A DNA stretch of 64,000 bases from Siphonodentalium dalli. Lineage: Eukaryota > Mollusca > Scaphopoda > Gadilida > Siphonodentaliidae. A model generated the notes under the pieces. It saw only the letters and a program-made list of their open reading frames with translations, was not told the DNA's origin and did not search any database. The stretch lies in contig CP136066.1 in NCBI GenBank assembly GCA_032622095.1, forward strand, positions 156,695,152 through 156,759,151. The letters are read 5' to 3'. A program made the translations under genes and the position numbers. Shown piece by piece: positions 1 to 14,300 of this stretch. Each line of letters begins with the position of its first letter. Positions within the stretch are counted from its first letter, which is position 1.

Positions 1-165
1 ATATTTGAAGCCATACTATTTTGAGACGTAGCGTACGGAATGTAAACAGATGACAAACCCGAAGTCAAAGGTCACTTGGCACTATTTCCTGTTATTAAAC
101 GAATGTTTAATTATTAAAGAATGTTTAATATCACAATTTATAGAGTGGGTTTTTGAACGGAATAA

Positions 166-363
166 GGGTAGGATCATGTAATAAATACACAGAATGACAT
201 GAGTGTGTTATTGGGTTTGTTGGTACGGCAAAAGTGTTAGTGGGGAAGGATAGAATAAGAGGCTCAGTCTCTAGATTTATCCTCTCATGATGGCATAAGT
301 GCTGTATCAACAAACCCATTAACACACGTGTCGTTCTGTGTTTATTACATATCACCCATCCTA
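166..363. repeat. Foldback element, about 200 bp
   Basis: GGATCATGTAATAAATAC with GGGTTTGTTG on the left is matched inverted by CAACAAACCC with GTTTATTACATATCACC on the right. The loop covers about 228-300. It is probably a MITE; the reverse-strand ORF inside it is a by-product. Confidence 0.8.
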
Positions 364-587
364 GAATCTGTGCATTAAAAAATACAAGCTTACCAGGTTT
401 TATATTTATTTAGGCACATACAGGGCTTGTTTTTGTCATGTGATGATGCTTTTATTTTATAGTTCCTGTTTCTTGGTTGAGGCGAATGTCATGTATGTCA
501 TATGACATCAATGAGATGCATATGAAATAACACTGTACTTCTAGGAACAAGCATTTAATAAAACTTTAAAGGTATTTAATCTGATTA

Positions 588-1013
588 AGCGCCCCTCAAT
601 TACTGTTTATTTGGATTCGGGGTAAAAAATATTTGATTCGAGTCGAGGAATCTAGTTCAACCCACCTATCAAAGCTCAGATTGATTAGATATAAAAAAAA
701 ATTTAAATATTATTTTTCACCACTATAAAGACTTATTAGTGGCCCAGTAAAAAGTCGACGAGCTGATGGTCTCGGACCAAATTGCAAATAAAGATGGATA
801 ACTCTAAAATCAAGAGGCTTTGTGTTGATAATAAGGCCAAATTTCGTCGAACAACATGTTGATAAATATCACGTTTCGGGCAATTTTATACTAGTAGTTG
901 ACAGTGGTTAGCATCATTTTTGGGAAATTAATCAATTCTGACAACTGAAAAAGTTGTTGTTATTGGAATCTGATTATATGGGGGACCATCAAATCGGATT
1001 GAGTACCTTTAAT
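588..1013 (+). repeat. Dispersed repeat, copy 1 (partner at 49718-50129)
   Basis: TTCGGGGTAAAAAATA, TTCGAGTCGAGGAA, AAGATGGATAACTCTAAAAT and CGGATTGAGTACCTTTAA occur in the same order here and at 49718-50129. It is about 425 bp with no ORF. The class is unknown; it could be a non-autonomous DNA element or a SINE-like fragment. Confidence 0.8.
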
Positions 1014-1506
1014 TGATGTTTATAATCACTAGAATGTGAAGCATTTTGTGGAGAAAATTATTGATGGCAAATTCTTCTCTTAAGCGTTAGTACTCGTTTC
1101 CCCCGTTAATTTGACTGTTTTATGAGAAGAAATACCTTAGTTTTTATATAAATTGGATAAAACCTTGTTTCCAAAAATCTCGTGAAATTCATGTATATTG
1201 CCAATATTTTTCAATCGTTGAAGTGGTAATAAATATATTTTGAGTATTTTTTTTATCTACTGCATCTACTTTTATATATATGCCCCTTTAAAAAAATGGG
1301 ATGTATAACTTTATAAGTCTGAACTGAATGGAATGAAATTTGGTATGTGAGTTTACTATCCCAAACTACGAGTCATGTTCAAATTTGGGTTCCGGCACAA
1401 ATTTTCATCGAACTTATAGCTCTTTGTTGGAATTACCATGCGTATTTTGCCATGCCCTATCGATGCTCTTGTTTTCCTCCAAATGTTTGTAAACCAGGCC
1501 ACATAT

Positions 1507-1575
1507 CCCTGGTACAATAGACCCCCACCCCCAAAGTCATATGTCTTTTGGGGTTGGGGGTCTATTGTGCCAGGG
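1507..1575. repeat. 69-bp hairpin with C-rich and G-rich arms
   Basis: CCCTGGTACAATAGACCCCC and the following ACCCCCAAAG are matched inverted by CTTTTGGGGTTGGGGG and TCTATTGTGCCAGGG. The loop is about eight bases. The 107-codon ORF spanning it has no recognisable protein and is not called. The rest of 1014-2007 shows nothing supportable. Confidence 0.85.
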
Positions 1576-2007
1576 ACCTGTGAACCAGGCTGTAATATTG
1601 GTGTGGCCTCAGCTGATAATGTTCCAACATATAAGTCACAGCTTGCAGTCTCTTTTATTGCTTTCTTTATTGAAAATCGATCATATTTTCATATAACCCT
1701 GAATTGTTCCTTTTTAGTCGTGTTTTGCATCAGGGGATTTAGTACTGCATTATCTTATTGATCACAGTTATCAGCCGAAGAATTGATTGAAATTAAAAGA
1801 AACCTGAGATTAATTTTTTTTGGCCCGGAACTATAATTGGACCGGCTCACATTTTGTATATTATTACTGTGTGTTTGTTGTCTTTGTGATATCCCAGATT
1901 GCTCTTGTTAGATTCCATCTTATTTAATGGAAAGTATCTGGAATCATTCTCACAGATAACGACATTCTTGTTGATGTATTATGTCAGAAATTAACTGTCT
2001 GTCAACC

Positions 2008-2320
2008 AGGGACCAATCTAGAAGGCGACTTTGGAGACAATCCCAGACATCTTCTCTCTAAATTGTGCCACTTCTCCCTATTTCTAAGTGATTTATCTCT
2101 CTTATTTACATGTACCAGTACACATATGTCCAAAACAGCATATTTAAAGCATATTTACCTGATTATAATGGTGTAATTACTCTTTATAATTGTTTTTATA
2201 AATTGGCTTTTGTATTGCATAAAAATTATTGGATCATAGAAAGGTGATATGGGGGTGTAATCTGAACTTCAGCCATTATGACTTTTCCCTGATAACAGCC
2301 CACATCTCCCTCATAAGCAA
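2008..2320 (+). repeat. Dispersed repeat, GGGACCAG family, copy 1
   Basis: GGGACCAATCTAGAAGGCGA, TTCTCTCTAAATTGTGCCAC, GCATATTTAAAGCATATTTA and TTGGATCATAGAAAGGTGAT recur in the same order at 51822-52490 and 56024-56327. The complete copy at 56024 has inverted ends GGGACCAG and CTGGTCCC, so this is probably a DNA-type element. Confidence 0.75.
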
Positions 2321-2390
2321 ATATGTGCCTTCAAATATATTTACACATATATATTCCACCAAGATACAGAATACCTACAGCCTTCTTAAT

Positions 2391-2496
2391 GCAGATTGAT
2401 TGTCTTTGGCATTCCGCTACGGCAACCCTTTGCTGTGGCCCAGTTTGTTTCTGCAAATGGCTGTGGCAATGCTGATTGCCGTAGCCAATTATGAGG
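2391..2496 (-). repeat. Dispersed repeat, inverted relative of 44184-44290
   Basis: TGCAGATTGATTGTCTTTGG, CGGCAACCCTTTGCTGTGGC and CCAATTATGAGG are the reverse complement of the 44184-44290 copy. Confidence 0.8.
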
Positions 2497-2542
2497 GCTG
2501 ATAACTATGACCTATAAATTTTCAACAAAATGATAGAGGAGC

Positions 2543-2665
2543 TTGTAAGCCACACATTCTCTAATATATGCGAGGGTCTCAATGGGAGACTTGCATATAT
2601 AAGAGATTGCACAGGCACAGGATCTTAATGCTGCACCAGCCATGCTCCCATCATGAAAGGGTTAA
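2543..2665. mobile_element. TTAA-type MITE, truncated copy
   Basis: The right half of the CATGATGGGAG family: GCGAGGGTCTCAATGGGAGA, the ATATAAGAGATTGCACAGGC inner arm, and the end CATCATGAAAGGGTTAA. The left end is missing. A second AAAGGGTTAA follows at about 2676-2680, perhaps the remnant of another element. It lies about 100 bases before the exon 1 acceptor. Confidence 0.7.
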
Positions 2666-2770
2666 TATAGAAAGGGTTAACTCCAAAGATGTATGACACT
2701 CTCAGTGAAAATCTAGTTAAACAAATGTGAACACTTTTAAAATAATAGAATTTATATTTTGTCTTTGCAG

Positions 2771-2872
2771 CTCATAGTGTTCAAGAATGAAGAAAGTAAT
2801 ATGGAAGGCTTGGATATGTACAGTAGCATGCTGCCTGCTAAACCATGCGTCCGCTGCCATATCAATAGTGAG
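2771..2872 (+). CDS. ATG2: ATG2 exon 1 of window (phase 0 to 0, 34 codons)
   Basis: This is an internal exon of ATG2, a long rod-shaped lipid-transfer protein that links the ER to the growing phagophore in autophagy. The acceptor is TTTGTCTTTGCAG and the donor is GAG|GTACGT. The translation starts LIVFKNEESNMEGLD and ends KPCVRCHINSE, which resembles the vertebrate ATG2B stretch with LLTFHSKEE and a C-x-x-x-H block. It ends in phase 0 and joins exon 2 in frame. Its last 59 bases (2814-2872) are the source sequence of the giant satellite that follows. No coding sequence that precedes this exon in vertebrate ATG2 was found in 1-2770. Homology here is weaker than in later exons, but position and phase support it. 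Confidence 0.85.
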
Positions 2873-4416
2873 GTACGTACAGTAGTATGATACACACTAA
2901 ACCATGTGTCCGCTGCCATATCAATAGTGAGGTACGTACAGTAGTATGATACACACTAAACCATGCGTCCGCTGCCATATCAATAGTGAGGTACGTACAG
3001 TAGTATGATACATACTAAACCATGTGTCCACTGCCATATCAATAGTGAGGTACGTACAGTAGTATGATACATACTAAACCATGTGTCCGCTGCCATATCA
3101 ATAGTGAGGTACGTACAGTAGTATGATGCCTGCTAAACCATGTGTCCGCTGCCATATCAATAGTGAGGTACGTACAGTAGTATGATACACACTAAACCAT
3201 GTGTCCGCTGCCATATCAATAGTGAGGTACGTACAGTAGTATGATACACACTAAACCATGTGTCCACTGCCATATCAATAGTGAGGTACGTACAGTAGTA
3301 TGATACACACTAAACCATGCATCCGCTGCCATATCAATAGTGAGGTACGTACAGTAGTATGATACACACTAAACCATGTGTCCGCTGCCATATCAATAGT
3401 GAGGTACGTACAGTAGTATGATACACACTAAACCATGCATCCGCTGCCATATCAATAGTGAGGTACGTACAGTAGTATGATACACACTAAACCATGCGTC
3501 CGCTGCCATATCAATAGTGAGGTACGTACAGTAGTATGATACATACTAAACCATGTGTCCGCTGCCATATCAATAGTGAGGTACGTACAGTAGTATGATG
3601 CCTGCTAAACCATGTGTCCGCTGCCATATCAATAGTGAGGTACGTACAGTAGTATGATACACACTAAACCATGTGTCCGCTGCCATATCAATAGTGAGGT
3701 ACGTACAGTAGTATGATACACACTAAACCATGTGTCCACTGCCATATCAATAGTGAGGTACGTACAGTAGTATGATACACACTAAACCATGCATCCGCTG
3801 CCATATCAATAGTGAGGTACGTACAGTAGTATGATACACACTAAACCATGTGTCCGCTGCCATATCAATAGTGAGGTACGTACAGTAGTATGATATATAC
3901 TAAACCATGCATCCGCTGCCATATCAATAGTGAGGTACTTACAGTAGTATGATACACACTAAACCATGCGTCCGCTGCCATATCAATAGTGAGGTACTTA
4001 CAGTAGTATGATACACACTAAACCATGCGTCCGCTGCCATATCAATAGTGAGGTATGTACAGTATTATGATACACACTAAACCATGTGTCCGCTGCCATA
4101 TCAATAGTGAGGTACGTACAGTAGTATGATGCCTGCTAAACCATGTGTCCGCTGCCATATCAATAGTGAGGTACGTACAGTAGTATGATACACACTAAAC
4201 CATGTGTCCGCTGCCATATCAATAGTGAGGTATGTACAGTAGTATGATACACACTAAACCATGCGTCCGCTGCCATATCAATAGTGAGGTACGTACAGTA
4301 GTATGATACACTAAACCATGTGTCCGCTGCCATATCAATAGTGAGGTACGTACAGTAGTATGATATATACTAGACCATGTGTCCGCTGCCATATCAATAG
4401 TGAGGTACGTACAGTA
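2814..4416 (+). repeat. 59-bp exon-derived satellite, segment A (about 27 units)
   Basis: The first unit is the last 59 bases of exon 1 (2814-2872), and following units repeat it with period 59. Unit landmarks are GTAYGTACAG, TAGTATGAT, a variable six-base patch, CTAAACCATG, a YGTCCR patch, and CCATATCAATAGTGAG. Units with TGCCTGC in the patch (about 3125, 3597, 4128) differ from the exon at only about three positions and look ancestral. The segment ends where an insertion begins near 4415. Confidence 0.97.
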
Positions 4417-5399
4417 TTCTAATGCACTTAGGCCAATATACCCCCGGAAACACCACATATTTGCGGGGGGTTATTCATTCAATAACCTGTCGCAATGTAT
4501 AGTCCGGTTCACCGCTTCAATGTTAGATATTCCTACGCGCCAATATTGCCGTTAGCTGAATTCCTAATCTCGGCCCAATGCAGCCCCGCTCACTGTTCCG
4601 TTTCACTCCATGACGTCACCCTTACGCAGTACATGCCGGCGACGTTACGGAGTAGATTATAGAGTTGGCGCCCTTGCCACTGACTTCCGTTACTAGCTCG
4701 TTGCTATATAAACAAACCAGCGTCGTCGCTTTTGTCGAAAATTGACAGTCAGTACATTCGCCCTGTGTACATGTACTATCAGAAAATACAAAACACCACA
4801 CCGTTATATCCCACCAATGCCAGTGTCTCGATATCATTTGACCAAATTTCTTGACATGAAACCGCGACAGGCGTGAAATTCATCGCATTGAGTAAACAAT
4901 TTCCCACTGTTTCAATTCAACTTCAAGTTCGCGGTAAAATGAAAACCGCAATTTGTAAGTGGTAAACATCTGAAAAAGACATCAGGTACACGCAGAAACT
5001 AATTGTTGTGCATATTTATTTCTATTTGAGGTGGCAATTTTTCATGTTTATCAGCATTTTTAACGATAAGAGCGACGGTAATTGAGGGACTATATTTTAT
5101 CTAGCGCATTAAATTTCAAATTAAAAGTCGTGAATTGGCTGAGTGTTTTCTATGGCCGCACATTTCGTTGATAATTACGAGGCATTTGTTTGGCTAAATA
5201 ACGTTTTTAAGTTCGAAGAGCATTAGAATGGGGATAACAGTGTGGTGTTTTGTGATTTCGGAAAGGTACATGGCGAATATACTGTGGCAAATACCCGTTA
5301 ATGGGCTCCGGCTCCGCCGTCGCCCATTAACTAAATTTGCCACAGTATATTCGCCATGTACCTTTCCGAAATCACAAAACACCACACCGTTATCCCCTA
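4415..5399. mobile_element. Probable non-autonomous insertion in the satellite
   Basis: About 985 bp of unique sequence breaks the array. ATTCTAATGC at the left (4415-4424) is matched inverted by GCATTAGAAT (5220-5229), which then runs into a 168-bp foldback ending CCCCTAA at the right edge. The motif AACACCACACCGTTAT occurs at about 4791 and 5378 and inverted near 5234. No transposase is visible. Boundaries and class are uncertain; it could be two elements, one beside the other. Confidence 0.6.
5230..5397. repeat. 168-bp near-perfect foldback (hairpin) in the insertion
   Basis: The left arm begins GGGGATAACAGTGTGGTG and passes through AAAGGTACATGGCGAATATA. The right arm is its reverse complement, ending ACCACACCGTTATCCCC. 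The loop is the short GC-rich TCCGGCTCCGCCGTC near 5308-5322. Arms are about 75 bp with few mismatches. The short ORFs on both strands here arise from the palindrome and are not genes. Confidence 0.92.
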
Positions 5400-8300
5400 A
5401 GTATGATACACTAAACCATGTGTCCGCTGCCATATCAATAGTGAGGCATGTACAGTAGTATGATACACACTAAACCATGTGTCCGCTGCCATATCAATAG
5501 TGAGGTATGTACAGTAGTATGATACACACTAAACCATGTGTCCGCTGCCATATCAATAGTGAGGTACGTACAGTAGTATGATACACACTAAACCATGTGT
5601 CCGCTGCCATATCAATAGTGAGGTATGTACAGTAGTATGATACACACTAAACCATGTGTCCGCTGCCATATCAATAGTGAGGTATGTACAGTAGTATGAT
5701 ATATACTAGACCATGTGTCCGCTGCCATATCAATAGTGAGGTACGTACAGTAGTATGATACACTAAACCATGTGTCCGCTGCCATATCAATAGTGAGGCA
5801 TGTACAGTAGTATGATACACACTAAACCATGTGTCCGCTGCCATATCAATAGTGAGGTATGTACAGTAGTATGATACACACTAAACCATGTGTCCGCTGC
5901 CATATCAATAGTGAGGTATGTACAGTAGTATGATACACACTAAACCATGTGTCCGCTGCCATATCAATAGTGAGGTACGTACAGTAGTATGATACATACT
6001 AAACCATGTGTCCGCTGCCATATCAATAGTGAGGTACGTACAGTAGTATGATACATACTAAACCATGCGTCCGCTGCCATATCAATAGTGAGGCATGTAC
6101 AGTAGTATGATACACACTAAACCATGTGTCCGCTGCCATATCAATAGTGAGGTACGTACAGTAGTATGATACATACTAAACCATGCGTCCGCTGCCATAT
6201 CAATAGTGAGGTATGTACAGTAGTATGATACATACTAAACCATGCGTCCGCTGCCATATCAATAGTGAGGTATGTACAGTAGTATGATACATACTAAACC
6301 ATGCGTCCGCTGCCATATCAATAGTGAGGTATGTACAGTAGTATGATACACACTAAACCATGTGTCCGCTGCCATATCAATAGTGAGGTATGTACAGTAG
6401 TATGATACATACTAAACCATGTGTCCGCTGCCATATCAATAGTGAGGTATGTACAGTAGTATGATACATACTAAACCATGTGTCCGCTGCCATATCAATA
6501 GTGAGGTATGTACAGTAGTATGATACACACTAAACCATGTGTCCGCTGCCATATCAATAGTGAGGTACGTACAGTAGTATGATACACACTAAACCATGTG
6601 TCCGCTGCCATATCAATAGTGAGGTACGTACAGTAGTATGATACATACTAAACCATGTGTCCGCTGCCATATCAATAGTGAGGTATGTACAGTAGTATGA
6701 TACACACTAAACCATGCGTCCGCTGCCATATCAATAGTGAGGTACGTACAGTAGTATGATACACACTAAACCATGTGTCCACTGCCATATCAATAGTGAG
6801 GTATGTACAGTAGTATGATACACACTAAACCATGCGTCCGCTGCCATATCAATAGTGAGGTACGTACAGTAGTATGATACACACTAAACCATGTGTCCAC
6901 TGCCATATCAATAGTGAGGTATGTACAGTAGTATGATACATACTAAACCATGCGTCCGCTGCCATATCAATAGTGAGGTATGTACAGTAGTATGATACAC
7001 ACTAAACCATGTGTCCACTGCCATATCAATAGTGAGGTACGTACAGTAGTATGATACATACTAAACCATGCGTCCGCTGCCATATCAATAGTGAGGTACG
7101 TACAGTAGTATGATACACACTAAACCATGTGTCCACTGCCATATCAATAGTGAGGTACGTACAGTAGTATGATACATACTAAACCATGCGTCCGCTGCCA
7201 TATCAATAGTGAGGTACGTACAGTAGTATGATACACACTAAACCATGTGTCCACTGCCATATCAATAGTGAGGTACGTACAGTAGTATGATACATACTAA
7301 ACCATGCGTCCGCTGCCATATCAATAGTGAGGTATGTACAGTAGTATGATACATACTAAACCATGCGTCCGCTGCCATATCAATAGTGAGGTATGTACAG
7401 TAGTATGATACATACTAAACCATGCGTCCGCTGCCATATCAATAGTGAGGTATGTACAGTAGTATGATACACACTAAACCATGTGTCCGCTGCCATATCA
7501 ATAGTGAGGTATGTACAGTAGTATGATACATACTAAACCATGTGTCCGCTGCCATATCAATAGTGAGGTATGTACAGTAGTATGATACATACTAAACCAT
7601 GTGTCCGCTGCCATATCAATAGTGAGGTATGTACAGTAGTATGATACACACTAAACCATGTGTCCGCTGCCATATCAATAGTGAGGTACGTACAGTAGTA
7701 TGATACATACTAAACCATGTGTCCGCTGCCATATCAATAGTGAGGTATGTACAGTAGTATGATACACACTAAACCATGCGTCCGCTGCCATATCAATAGT
7801 GAGGTACGTACAGTAGTATGATACACACTAAACCATGTGTCCACTGCCATATCAATAGTGAGGTATGTACAGTAGTATGATACACACTAAACCATGCGTC
7901 CGCTGCCATATCAATAGTGAGGTACGTACAGTAGTATGATACACACTAAACCATGTGTCCACTGCCATATCAATAGTGAGGTATGTACAGTAGTATGATA
8001 CACTAAACCATGTGTCCGCTGCCATATCAATAGTGAGGTATGTACAGTAGTATGATACATACTAAACCATGTGTCCGCTGCCATATCAATAGTGAGGTAT
8101 GTACAGTAGTATGATACACACTAAACCATGTGTCCGCTGCCATATCAATAGTGAGGTATGTACAGTAGTATGATACACACTAAACCATGTGTCCGCTGCC
8201 ATATCAATAGTGAGGTATGTACAGTAGTATGATACACACTAAACCATGTGTCCGCTGCCATATCAATAGTGAGGTATGTACAGTAGTATGATACACACTA

Positions 8301-11300
8301 AACCATGTGTCCGCTGCCATATCAATAGTGAGGTACGTACAGTAGTATGATACATACTAAACCATGTGTCCGCTGCCATATCAATAGTGAGGTATGTACA
8401 GTAGTATGATACATACTAAACCATGTGTCCGCTGCCATATCAATAGTGAGGTATGTACAGTAGTATGATACACACTAAACCATGTGTCCGCTGCCATATC
8501 AATAGTGAGGTATGTACAGTAGTATGATACACACTAAACCATGTGTCCGCTGCCATATCAATAGTGAGGTACGTACAGTAGTATGATACACACTAAACCA
8601 TGTGTCCGCTGCCATATCAATAGTGAGGTACGTACAGTAGTATGATACACACTAAACCATGTGTCCGCTGCCATATCAATAGTGAGGTACGTACAGTAGT
8701 ATGATACATACTAAACCATGTGTCCGCTGCCATATCAATAGTGAGGTATGTACAGTAGTATGATAGATACTAAACCATGTGTCCGCTGCCATATCAATAG
8801 TGAGGTATGTACAGTAGTATGATACACACTAAACCATGTGTCCGCTGCCATATCAATAGTGAGGTATGTACAGTAGTATGATACACACTAAACCATGTGT
8901 CCGCTGCCATATCAATAGTGAGGTACGTACAGTAGTATGATACACACTAAACCATGTGTCCGCTGCCATATCAATAGTGAGGTATGTACAGTAGTATGAT
9001 ACACACTAAACCATGTGTCCGCTGCCATATCAATAGTGAGGTACGTACAGTAGTATGATACATACTAAACCATGTGTCCGCTGCCATATCAATAGTGAGG
9101 TATGTACAGTAGTATGATACATACTAAACCATGTGTCCGCTGCCATATCAATAGTGAGGTATGTACAGTAGTATGATACACACTAAACCATGTGTCCGCT
9201 GCCATATCAATAGTGAGGTACGTACAGTAGTATGATACATACTAAACCATGTGTCCGCTGCCATATCAATAGTGAGGTATGTACAGTAGTATGATACACA
9301 CTAAACCATGTGTCCGCTGCCATATCAATAGTGAGGTACGTACAGTAGTATGATACATACTAAACCATGTGTCCGCTGCCATATCAATAGTGAGGTATGT
9401 ACAGTAGTATGATACACACTAAACCATGTGTCCGCTGCCATATCAATAGTGAGGTACGTACAGTAGTATGATACATACTAAACCATGTGTCCGCTGCCAT
9501 ATCAATAGTGAGGTATGTACAGTAGTATGATACACACTAAACCATGTGTCCGCTGCCATATCAATAGTGAGGTATGTACAGTAGTATGATACACACTAAA
9601 CCATGCGTCCGCTGCCATATCAATAGTGAGGTATGTACAGTAGTATGATACATACTAAACCATGTGTCCGCTGCCATATCAATAGTGAGGTACGTACAGT
9701 AGTATGATGCATACTAAACCATGTGTCCGCTGCCATATCAATAGTGAGGTATGTACAGTAGTATGATACATACTAAACCATGTGTCCGCTGCCATATCAA
9801 TAGTGAGGTATGTACAGTAGTATGATACACACTAAACCATGTGTCCGCTGCCATATCAATAGTGAGGTACGTACAGTAGTATGATACACACTAAACCATG
9901 CGTCCGCTGCCATTTCAATAGTGAGGTATGTACAGTAGTATGATACACACTAAACCATGTGTCCGCTGCCATATCAATAGTGAGGTACGTACAGTAGTAT
10001 GATACATACTAAACCATGTGTCCGCTGCCATATCAATAGTGAGGTACGTACAGTAGTATGATACACACTAAACCATGCGTCCGCTGCCATATCAATAGTG
10101 AGGTACGTACAGTAGTATGATGCACACTAAACCATGTGTCCGCTGCCATATCAATAGTGAGGTACGTACAGTAGTATGATACACACTAAACCATGCGTCC
10201 GCTGCCATATCAATAGTGAGGTATGTACAGTAGTATGATACATACTAAACCATGCGTCCGCTGCCATATCAATAGTGAGGTATGTACAGTAGTATGATAC
10301 ACACTAAACCATGCGTCCGCTGCCATATCAATAGTGAGGTATGTACAGTAGTATGATACACACTAAACCATGCGTCCGCTGCCATATCAATAGTGAGGTA
10401 TGTACAGTAGTATGATACACACTAAACCATGTGTCCACTGCCATATCAATAGTGAGGTACGTACAGTAGTATGATACACACTAAACCATGTGTCCGCTGT
10501 CATATCAATAGTGAGGTATGTACAGTAGTATGATACACACTAAACCATGTGTCCGCTGCCATATCAATAGAGAGGTACGTACAGTAGTATGATACATACT
10601 AAACCATGTGTCCGCTGCCATATCAATAGTGAGGTACGTACAGTAGTATGATACATACTAAACCATGTGTCCGCTGCCATATCAATAGTGAGGTACGTAC
10701 AGTAGTATGATACACACTAAACCATGCGTCCGCTGCCATATCAATAGTGAGGTATGTACAGTAGTATGATACACACTAAACCATGCGTCCGCTGCCATAT
10801 CAATAGTGAGGTATGTACAGTAGTATGATACACACTAAACCATGTGTCCACTGCCATATCAATAGTGAGGTACGTACAGTAGTATGATACACACTAAACC
10901 ATGTGTCCGCTGTCATATCAATAGTGAGGTATGTACAGTAGTATGATACACACTAAACCATGTGTCCGCTGCCATATCAATAGTGAGGTACGTACAGTAG
11001 TATGATACATACTAAACCATGTGTCCGCTGCCATATCAATAGTGAGGTACGTACAGTAGTATGATACATACTAAACCATGTGTCCGCTGCCATATCAATA
11101 GTGAGGTACGTACAGTAGTATGATACACACTAAACCATGTGTCCGCTGCCATATCAATAGTGAGGTACGTACAGTAGTATGATACATACTAAACCATGTG
11201 TCCGCTGCCATATCAATAGTGAGGTACGTACAGTAGTATGATACACACTAAACCATGTGTCCGCTGCCATATCAATAGTGAGGTATGTACAGTAGTATGA

Positions 11301-14300
11301 TACATACTAAACCATGCGTCCGCTGCCATATCAATAGTGAGGTACGTACAGTAGTATGATACATACTAAACCATGCGTCCGCTGCCATATCAATAGTGAG
11401 GTATGTACAGTAGTATGATACACACTAAACCATGCGTCCGCTGCCATATCAATAGTGAGGTATGTACAGTAGTATGATACATACTAAACCATGCGTCCGC
11501 TGCCATATCAATAGTGAGGTACGTACAGTAGTATGATACACACTAAACCATGTGTCCGCTGCCATATCAATAGTGAGGTATGTACAGTAGTATGATACAT
11601 ACTAAACCATGCGTCCGCTGCCATATCAATAGTGAGGTACGTACAGTAGTATGATACACACTAAACCATGTGTCCGCTGCCATATCAATAGTGAGGTATG
11701 TACAGTAGTATGATACATACTAAACCATGTGTCCGCTGCCATATCAATAGTGAGGTATGTACAGTAGTATGATACATACTAAACCATGTGTCCGCTGCCA
11801 TATCAATAGTGAGGTATGTACAGTAGTATGATACATACTAAACCATGCGTCCGCTGCCATATCAATAGTGAGGTACGTACAGTAGTATGATACACACTAA
11901 ACCATGTGTCCGCTGCCATATCAATAGTGAGGTACGTACAGTAGTATGATACACACTAAACCATGTGTCCGCTGCCATATCAATAGTGAGGTATGTACAG
12001 TAGTATGATACATACTAAACCATGTGTCCGCTGCCATATCAATAGTGAGGTATGTACAGTAGTATGATACATACTAAACCATGCGTCCGCTGCCATATCA
12101 ATAGTGAGGTACGTACAGTAGTATGATACACACTAAACCATGTGTCCGCTGCCATATCAATAGTGAGGTATGTACAGTAGTATGATACATACTAAACCAT
12201 GCGTCCGCTGCCATATCAATAGTGAGGTACGTACAGTAGTATGATACATACTAAACCATGCGTCCGCTGCCATATCAATAGTGAGGTATGTACAGTAGTA
12301 TGATACACACTAAACCATGCGTCCGCTGCCATATCAATAGTGAGGTATGTACAGTAGTATGATACATACTAAACCATGCGTCCGCTGCCATATCAATAGT
12401 GAGGTACGTACAGTAGTATGATACACACTAAACCATGCGTCCGCTGCCATATCAATAGTGAGGTATGTACAGTAGTATGATACATAATAAACCATGTGTC
12501 CACTGCCATATCAATAGTGAGGTACGTACAGTAGTATGATACACACTAAACCATGTGTCCGCTGCCATATCAATAGTGAGGTACGTACAGTAGTATGATA
12601 CACACTAAACCATGTGTCCGCTGCCATATCAATAGTGAGGTATGTACAGTAGTATGATACATACTAAACCATGCGTCCGCTGCCATATCAATAGTGAGGT
12701 ACGTACAGTAGTATGATACATACTAAACCATGCGTCCGCTGCCATATCAATAGTGAGGTACGTACAGTAGTATGATACACACTAAACCATGTGTCCGCTG
12801 CCATATCAATAGTGAGGTACGTACAGTAGTATGATACACACTAAACCATGTGTCCGCTGCCATATCAATAGTGAGGTATGTACAGTAGTATGATACATAC
12901 TAAACCATGTGTCCGCTGCCATATCAATAGTGAGGTACGTACAGTAGTATGATACACACTAAACCATGCGTCCGCTGCCATATCAATAGTGAGGTACGTA
13001 CAGTAGTATGATACATACTAAACCATGTGTCCGCTGCCATATCAATAGTGAGGTACGTACAGTAGTATGATACATACTAAACCATGCGTCCGCTGCCATA
13101 TCAATAGTGAGGTATGTACAGTAGTATGATACACACTAAACCATGCGTCCGCTGCCATATCAATAGTGAGGTATGTACAGTAGTATGATACATACTAAAC
13201 CATGTGTCCGCTGCCATATCAATAGTGAGGTACGTACAGTAGTATGATACATACTAAACCATGTGTCCGCTGCCATATCAATAGTGAGGTACGTACAGTA
13301 GTATGATACACACTAAACCATGTGTCTGCTGCCATATCAATAGTGAGGTACGTACAGTAGTATGATACACACTAAACCATGTGTCCGCTGCCATATCAAT
13401 AGTGAGGTACGTACAGTAGTATGATACATACTAAACCATGTGTCCGCTGCCATATCAATAGTGAGGTACGTACAGTAGTATGATACACACTAAACCATGT
13501 GTCCGCTGCCATATCAATAGTGAGGTATGTACAGTAGTATGATACATACTAAACCATGCGTCCGCTGCCATATCAATAGTGAGGTACGTACAGTAGTATG
13601 ATACATACTAAACCATGCGTCCACTGCCATATCAATAGTGAGGTATGTACAGTAGTATGATACACACTAAACCATGCGTCCGCTGCCATATCAATAGTGA
13701 GGTATGTACAGTAGTATGATACATACTAAACCATGCGTCCGCTGCCATATCAATAGTGAGGTACGTACAGTAGTATGATACACACTAAACCATGTGTCCG
13801 CTGCCATATCAATAGTGAGGTACGTACAGTAGTATGATACACACTAAACCATGTGTCCGCTGCCATATCAATAGTGAGGTATGTACAGTAGTATGATACA
13901 TACTAAACCATGCGTCCGCTGCCATATCAATAGTGAGGTACGTACAGTAGTATGATACATACTAAACCATGCGTCCGCTGCCATATCAATAGTGAGGTAC
14001 GTACAGTAGTATGATACACACTAAACCATGTGTCCGCTGCCATATCAATAGTGAGGTACGTACAGTAGTATGATACACACTAAACCATGTGTCCGCTGCC
14101 ATATCAATAGTGAGGTATGTACAGTAGTATGATACATACTAAACCATGTGTCCGCTGCCATATCAATAGTGAGGTACGTACAGTAGTATGATACACACTA
14201 AACCATGCGTCCGCTGCCATATCAATAGTGAGGTACGTACAGTAGTATGATACATACTAAACCATGTGTCCGCTGCCATATCAATAGTGAGGTACGTACA

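Noticed and set aside
1438-1761. 107-codon ORF upstream of exon 1
   Set aside because: It spans a hairpin repeat, has no ATG2 similarity, and lacks splice sites that would fit the frame of exon 1.
4219-4458. Minus-strand ORF across satellite units, and similar ones at 42127-42327 and 42511-42699
   Set aside because: They are read-throughs of the 59-bp repeat in rotating frames and stop after a few units. The unit is explained by exon sequence on the + strand.
5194-5458. Overlapping ORFs on both strands
   Set aside because: They arise from the 168-bp palindrome, so the same sequence reads similarly on both strands. No protein family is recognised.
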